A DNA stretch of 64,000 nt from Lachnospira hominis (ex Liu et al. 2021) (lineage in GTDB: Bacteria; Bacillota; Clostridia; Lachnospirales; Lachnospiraceae): assembly GCF_014287955.1 (NCBI RefSeq), contig NZ_JACOPD010000007.1:62001-126000 (forward strand), written 5' to 3'. A program made the translations under genes and the position numbers. Below are positions 60,131 to 64,000 of this stretch, piece after piece (within the stretch, counting starts at the first letter, position 1; each line of letters starts with the position of its first letter). The notes beneath the pieces were generated by a model. It saw only the letters and a program-made list of their open reading frames with translations, searched no databases and was not told where the DNA came from.

Positions 60131-61681
60131 ATGGAAAAAGAGGACAGGGAATTAATTAAGTTATTAAATGATTCTAAAAAAGGCAATAAAAACAGCTTTG
60201 AAAAATTCACAAGACTTGTATATCAGGAAGTTTATAATCTTGTTGCATTTGTCTATATAACAAAGGAATCAAGAGAGAAGCTTACCAAGCACGTTCTTGT
60301 CAGAATGTTCAAAAATGCTTCAGAGTTTGATAATGAAGAACTTGATATACATTTGTGGATTGCCCGTTTTACAACAGTTGAAGTCTATAATGTGTGCAAA
60401 AAACAGAATGGTGAATTATTTGATACACAGATTTCTGCCGAAGAGTACAATTATGATTCAATAAGTGAAGATTCAGAATTTGCAAAATGTGCAGCTGATT
60501 ATAATCAGGCATTTCTTGATATAGATCAGTTAAATGAGATTATGACAGATTTTGAGGATTTTTCAAAGGGACAGAGGCTCCTATATCTTATGTTTGCATA
60601 TGAGAGTTATACGATAGATGAGATTGAGGATTTACTTGAAATTGACAGCACATTTATCGGCACACAGATTATGCAGATACGAGGTATGCTCGGACTTGAT
60701 ATGGTATCATTGGATGGTGATGGGCCACAAGTACATGTGGCAGATGAGGATTCATCAGAGGATGAGACAGATGATGAAGATAGTTCCGATGACAGTGTAC
60801 CTGAAATTGATTTTGATGATAATGACAATTATTCTGACAGATATGATGCTAAGAGTGCAAATCATGGAATTAAGGCAGATGCACGTATGAGAGGAATAAT
60901 AGCAATATGTGCGGCATTAGTGGTTGTGCTTGCGGTGGTAACTGTTGCAATTGCCGGACGTATAAAGAAAAATAAGTCAAAGAGCACATTTAATCCTACG
61001 CCTGTTACAACAGCGGCAGAAGAAGCTACAACTAAGAAGTCATCAAAGAATAATAATGCAACAACAAAGGCGGCAGAGACGACAACAACTAAAGCAGCAG
61101 AGACTGATGAACAGACAGAGGCTGCAACAACTAGAAGAACGCAGACTCAAACGAATGATACTGAGGCTGCCGGAGATACCGAAGATGGTGGAAGCACAGG
61201 CGGAAGCGGTTCAGGTGACAGCGGAAGCACAGATGGAAGCGGTTCAGGCGATAGTGGAGACACAGGCGGAAGCGGATCAGGTGACAGCGGAAGCACAGAT
61301 GGAAGCGGTTCAGGCGATAGTGGAGACACAGGCGGAAGCGGTTCAGGCGATAGCGGAAGCACAGGCGGAAGCGGATCAGGTGACAGCGGAAACACAGATG
61401 GAAGCGGATCAGGTGACAGCGGAAGCACAGGCGGAAGCGGTTCAGGCGACAGCGGAAGCACAGGCGGAAGCGGTTCAGGCGACAGCGGAAGCACAGGCGG
61501 AAGCGGTTCAGGCGATAGCGGAAGCACAGGCGGAAGCGGATCAGGTGACAGCGGAAGCACAGGTGGAAGCGGTTCAGGTGACAGCGGAAGCACAGGTGGA
61601 AGCGGTTCAGGTGATAGTGGAAACACAGGTGGAAGCGAAAGTGGTAGTGAAACCGGAAGTTCAGAAGCCGCAGGTAATTAA
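60131..61681 (+). CDS. Membrane-tethered sigma-70-like protein with Gly/Ser/Asp repeat tail
   Basis: This 516-residue protein has four parts. Residues about 6-90 look like a sigma-70 region 2 (KKGNKNSFEKFTRLVYQEVY, then an LTKHVLVRMFKNASEF segment and LWIARFTTVEVYNV). Residues about 130-190 look like region 4 (DFSKGQRLLYLMFAYESYTI, then EIEDLLEIDSTFIGTQIMQI). An acidic linker (DEDSSEDETDDEDSS) leads to one membrane helix (about 255-276), a Thr/Ala-rich stretch and 13 tandem 11-residue repeats. It begins at ATG 60131, six bases after AAGGGGA, 11 bases from glf. The DNA-binding part is predicted cytoplasmic, but the Lys-rich flank after the helix makes topology uncertain. The family assignment is pattern-based. 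Confidence 0.7.
   Translation: MEKEDRELIKLLNDSKKGNKNSFEKFTRLVYQEVYNLVAFVYITKESREKLTKHVLVRMFKNASEFDNEELDIHLWIARFTTVEVYNVCKKQNGELFDTQISAEEYNYDSISEDSEFAKCAADYNQAFLDIDQLNEIMTDFEDFSKGQRLLYLMFAYESYTIDEIEDLLEIDSTFIGTQIMQIRGMLGLDMVSLDGDGPQVHVADEDSSEDETDDEDSSDDSVPEIDFDDNDNYSDRYDAKSANHGIKADARMRGIIAICAALVVVLAVVTVAIAGRIKKNKSKSTFNPTPVTTAAEEATTKKSSKNNNATTKAAETTTTKAAETDEQTEAATTRRTQTQTNDTEAAGDTEDGGSTGGSGSGDSGSTDGSGSGDSGDTGGSGSGDSGSTDGSGSGDSGDTGGSGSGDSGSTGGSGSGDSGNTDGSGSGDSGSTGGSGSGDSGSTGGSGSGDSGSTGGSGSGDSGSTGGSGSGDSGSTGGSGSGDSGSTGGSGSGDSGNTGGSESGSETGSSEAAGN
61190..61618 (+). repeat. Thirteen 33-bp tandem coding repeats
   Basis: Thirteen copies of a 33-bp unit encode G-(S/D/N)-T-(G/D)-GSGSGDS, and a fourteenth is degenerate (61619-61651). 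Silent differences (GGTTCAGGC versus GGATCAGGT) show a mix of old and recent duplication. Copy number should vary between strains. Confidence 0.95.
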
Positions 61682-61728
61682 CGATTGCTTTTGATTTGTG
61701 TTGCAAAGCAAGGAGGATACGAAAAACA

Positions 61729-64000
61729 ATGAAATGTTTAATACTTGCCGGAGGCAGCGGAGACAGCCTTTGGCCATTGTCAAGAAAGAATTATCCAAAG
61801 CAGTTTATGAATATTAAAGAAGGCCGTTCACTTTTACAGGAAACGGTCGTTAGAAATATGCCATTTTGTGATGAATTTGTTATTGTCACAAAGGAGAGCT
61901 ACAGGAATATAGTCAATGGGCAGATGAAAGCATTTCAGAGTCTGAAGTACCGGCTTATTCTTGAGGGTTCACCAAAGGGGACAGCTGCGGCAATTATGCT
62001 TGGAAATATGTTCTGCAATCAGTCGGAACTGGTTTTTGTAGTAACTGCGGATCATTTGATAGAGGGTCAGGAGTACAGAGAAGCAGTTCTTAGAGGCAAG
62101 GAACTTGCTAAAGAAGGATATGTTGCGGCTATAGGAATCAAGCCGACAGAGAATGCTTCCGGATATGATTATATTATAAAAGATGAAGAGGATGTATTAG
62201 GTTTTATCGAGAGACAGCAGTTCGATTTGAAAAGCGATTCATATAAGAATAAAGAATATCTTTGGAACAGCGGAATGTATATATACAGAGTTGGGGATCT
62301 TATAAACAGTGTGAAAAATATTTCACCTGAATTATATAATACATGTCGTTCGGCAAAGAGAAGAACTCCTGCAATAAGACGAGGCATCCGCTTTTCTGAA
62401 AATGTGATGAAAGATATTCCTACAGGCAGTATTGAGCAGATTGTATTTTCAAAGAACAGTATTGTAAAAGTTGTTGAGGCAGAATTTGGCTGGAAAGATG
62501 TCGGCAATGTAAGTGATCTTGACGGATTTGGCAGTGTGACACATTCTGATTATGTAATAAAGAATAATTGTGAAGATGTGTCAGTCGTAAACAATGCAGA
62601 GAGACAGCTTGTTGTAACAAATGATTTGAATGATATAGTAGTTGTAAATACTGAAGATGCAGTTTATGTTTCTTCAAAAGAACGTGCAAAAGATATTAAA
62701 GATATAATAAAAGATAACCGTGAAAAGTACGAAAGTTATTTTGATTACAACAGACTTTCTTATCGTGAATGGGGAATTCATGAACTTCTTACTTGGTCCG
62801 AAGGGTACAAAGTAAAGAAAGTAACAGTTTTTCCGGGAATGAGCATGAATCTTCACCAGCATGAGATGAGAAGTGAGCACTGGGCTGTTGTTGAAGGTAC
62901 AGCGACTATCACACTCGGTCAGGAGACAAGGGATTATCATAAGTTTGAAAGCGTATTTGTGCCTATTGGAATGAAGCACAAAGTTGCTAATAAAACAGAT
63001 AAAAATGTTGTTATTATAGAGATTGGAATAGGTGAGGTTGTATCTGAGAGAGATATTGTAAAGATATATACAGATGAATCTTCTGAGGGTAATTATATTG
63101 CAACACAGGATAATCCTGTTATAAAGCTTGACCCTGCATTTAAGGATAATCTCTGGGGCGGCACGAAGCTTCGTACTGTATTCGGCAAGAAATGCGATTA
63201 TGATATTATTGCGGAAAGCTGGGAATTATCAGCACATCCGGATGGACCAAGCCGTATAGCAGATGGTAGATACAAGGGTATGCTTTTTGGCGATTATCTT
63301 TCAATTATCGGAAAAGAAAGTCTTGGCTGGAAATGTCAGGCACAGGACAGATTCCCTATCCTTATAAAGTTTATTGATGCAAAGCAGGCATTGTCAGTAC
63401 AGATTCATCCTGATGATGAATATGCACTTGAAAATGAAGGCGAGTATGGCAAGAATGAGATGTGGTATGTTGTTGACAGTGAACCGGGCTCATATCTTTA
63501 CTGCGGACTTAAAAAGAATACTGATAAAGAAGAGATTGAACGCAGAATTGCAGATAATACAATAACAGACATTCTCAATAAAATTGAAGTTAAAAAGGGC
63601 GATGTTGTTATGGTTAAAGCCGGAACAATACATGCTATAGGAGCCGGAATAATTATCTGTGAAATCCAGCAGAACTCAAACTGCACATACAGAATGTATG
63701 ATTATGACAGAAGAGATAAGTATGGCAATCCGAGAGAACTTCATGTAAAAAAAGCACTTGATGTTGTTGACACAAAAGCTTATGTGAAAGATAATACAAC
63801 GGAAGTTATGCTTGAGGAAAATGAGCATTATTCCCTTGAACGTCTTGTACAGTGCAAATACTTTGAATGTCTCAAATATGAGATAAAAGACGAAGTTAAG
63901 ATTGTTGCAGATGAATCATCATTTGTTTCACTTGTATTTATAGAGGGAAGCGGAACGATAGAGGCAGATGATTATAAGCAGGAAGTTCCGTTCAAAGCGG
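61729..64000 (+). CDS. Triple fusion: degenerate ManC nucleotidyltransferase, type II PMI cupin, type I PMI (truncated by window end)
   Basis: The frame is open from ATG 61729 (AAGGAGG upstream) to the window end, 757 residues visible. Part 1 (to about 330) has the ManC fold, but its signature reads GGSGDSLWPLSRKNYPKQF. The usual T-R is D-S, the EPxxRNT motif reads EGSPKGT, and the VEKP motif reads IERQ. Part 2 (about 335-450) is a cupin like the ManC C-terminus, with SMNLHQHEMRSEHWAVVEG and the metal ligands. Part 3 (from about 460) resembles class I phosphomannose isomerase: LWGGTKLRTVFG, PILIKFIDAKQALSVQIHPD and KAGTIHAIGAG, with zinc ligands kept. Isomerase function is likely; nucleotidyl transfer is doubtful. 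Confidence 0.85.
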   Translation, partial: MKCLILAGGSGDSLWPLSRKNYPKQFMNIKEGRSLLQETVVRNMPFCDEFVIVTKESYRNIVNGQMKAFQSLKYRLILEGSPKGTAAAIMLGNMFCNQSELVFVVTADHLIEGQEYREAVLRGKELAKEGYVAAIGIKPTENASGYDYIIKDEEDVLGFIERQQFDLKSDSYKNKEYLWNSGMYIYRVGDLINSVKNISPELYNTCRSAKRRTPAIRRGIRFSENVMKDIPTGSIEQIVFSKNSIVKVVEAEFGWKDVGNVSDLDGFGSVTHSDYVIKNNCEDVSVVNNAERQLVVTNDLNDIVVVNTEDAVYVSSKERAKDIKDIIKDNREKYESYFDYNRLSYREWGIHELLTWSEGYKVKKVTVFPGMSMNLHQHEMRSEHWAVVEGTATITLGQETRDYHKFESVFVPIGMKHKVANKTDKNVVIIEIGIGEVVSERDIVKIYTDESSEGNYIATQDNPVIKLDPAFKDNLWGGTKLRTVFGKKCDYDIIAESWELSAHPDGPSRIADGRYKGMLFGDYLSIIGKESLGWKCQAQDRFPILIKFIDAKQALSVQIHPDDEYALENEGEYGKNEMWYVVDSEPGSYLYCGLKKNTDKEEIERRIADNTITDILNKIEVKKGDVVMVKAGTIHAIGAGIIICEIQQNSNCTYRMYDYDRRDKYGNPRELHVKKALDVVDTKAYVKDNTTEVMLEENEHYSLERLVQCKYFECLKYEIKDEVKIVADESSFVSLVFIEGSGTIEADDYKQEVPFKA

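Noticed and set aside
61190..61618. CRISPR-like array
   Set aside because: The 33-bp units are contiguous with no spacers and encode an in-frame protein repeat; there are no cas genes in the window.
61056..61706. Long open frames in other frames of the 33-bp repeat
   Set aside because: A 33-bp unit keeps all frames open. Only the frame continuous with the sigma-like and membrane parts is supported.

Overview
The window looks like a chromosomal segment of a low-GC, endospore-lineage Firmicute, most probably a member of the Lachnospiraceae (Clostridia). This is inferred from the AT-rich sequence with GGAGG-type ribosome binding sites, a CotS-type spore-coat kinase relative, a YtvI/AI-2E-like membrane protein, the short ProS with a C-terminal zinc module, the CxxxCxH beta-propeller protein, and tRNAs without encoded CCA. 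Species cannot be given from the sequence alone.

Region 1 (1-9.2 kb) holds mixed housekeeping and envelope genes: a flavin reductase, an OLD-family ATPase/TOPRIM protein with a cysteine cluster, a LysM-G5-M23 wall hydrolase with a WalR-like direct repeat upstream, murA, a two-component system and an esterase. Region 2 (9.3-17.3 kb) is a module with visibly different codon use (more TCG, ACG, GCG, CGG). It contains an AraC regulator divergent from a heterodimeric ABC exporter, a membrane-anchored CxxxCxH protein and an internally duplicated membrane protein. Region 3 (17.4-27.8 kb) contains an Asn-rich CD225-like protein, a 3-hydroxyacyl-CoA dehydrogenase, a tandem HD-GYP protein, an RluA-type pseudouridine synthase, a YtvI-like protein, proS, cca, a CotS-like kinase and a PEGA lipoprotein.

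Region 4 (27.8 kb to the end) is a very large surface-polysaccharide locus, all on the + strand. It makes an undecaprenyl-linked glycan: aminotransferase, phosphoglycosyl transferase, 4,6-dehydratase, and many GT2 and GT4 enzymes. An ABC exporter (Wzm plus Wzt with a glycan-binding tail) exports it, beside a methyltransferase with a coiled-coil tail that may cap chains. Precursor genes cover dTDP-L-rhamnose (rmlA, B, D, C), GDP-mannose (a ManC and a second, degenerate ManC-PMI-ManA triple fusion), UDP-glucuronate and UDP-xylose (ugd, UXS), UDP-galactofuranose (glf), and a GHMP kinase/GalU-type fusion that probably salvages a free sugar. GtrA flippases, a polyprenyl-phosphate GT2 and two GT-C-like membrane proteins suggest extracytoplasmic side-chain addition. 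An MBOAT/SGNH pair suggests O-acylation. Internal terminators and promoters divide the locus into sub-operons, and a tRNA-Tyr/tRNA-Leu pair sits inside it.

The most unusual object is the protein at 60131-61681: a sigma-70-like cytoplasmic part, an acidic linker, one membrane helix and an 11-residue Gly/Ser/Asp repeat tail with 13 copies. It looks like a membrane-tethered sigma factor within the polysaccharide locus. Other points of interest are a tRNA-Leu(UAA) with an apparent 8-nt anticodon loop, the two sugar-activation fusion enzymes, and several operator-like or ribosome-binding-site-masking hairpins. No CRISPR array, insertion sequence, integrase, phage gene or rRNA was seen, and no stretch longer than 300 bases lacks a gene.
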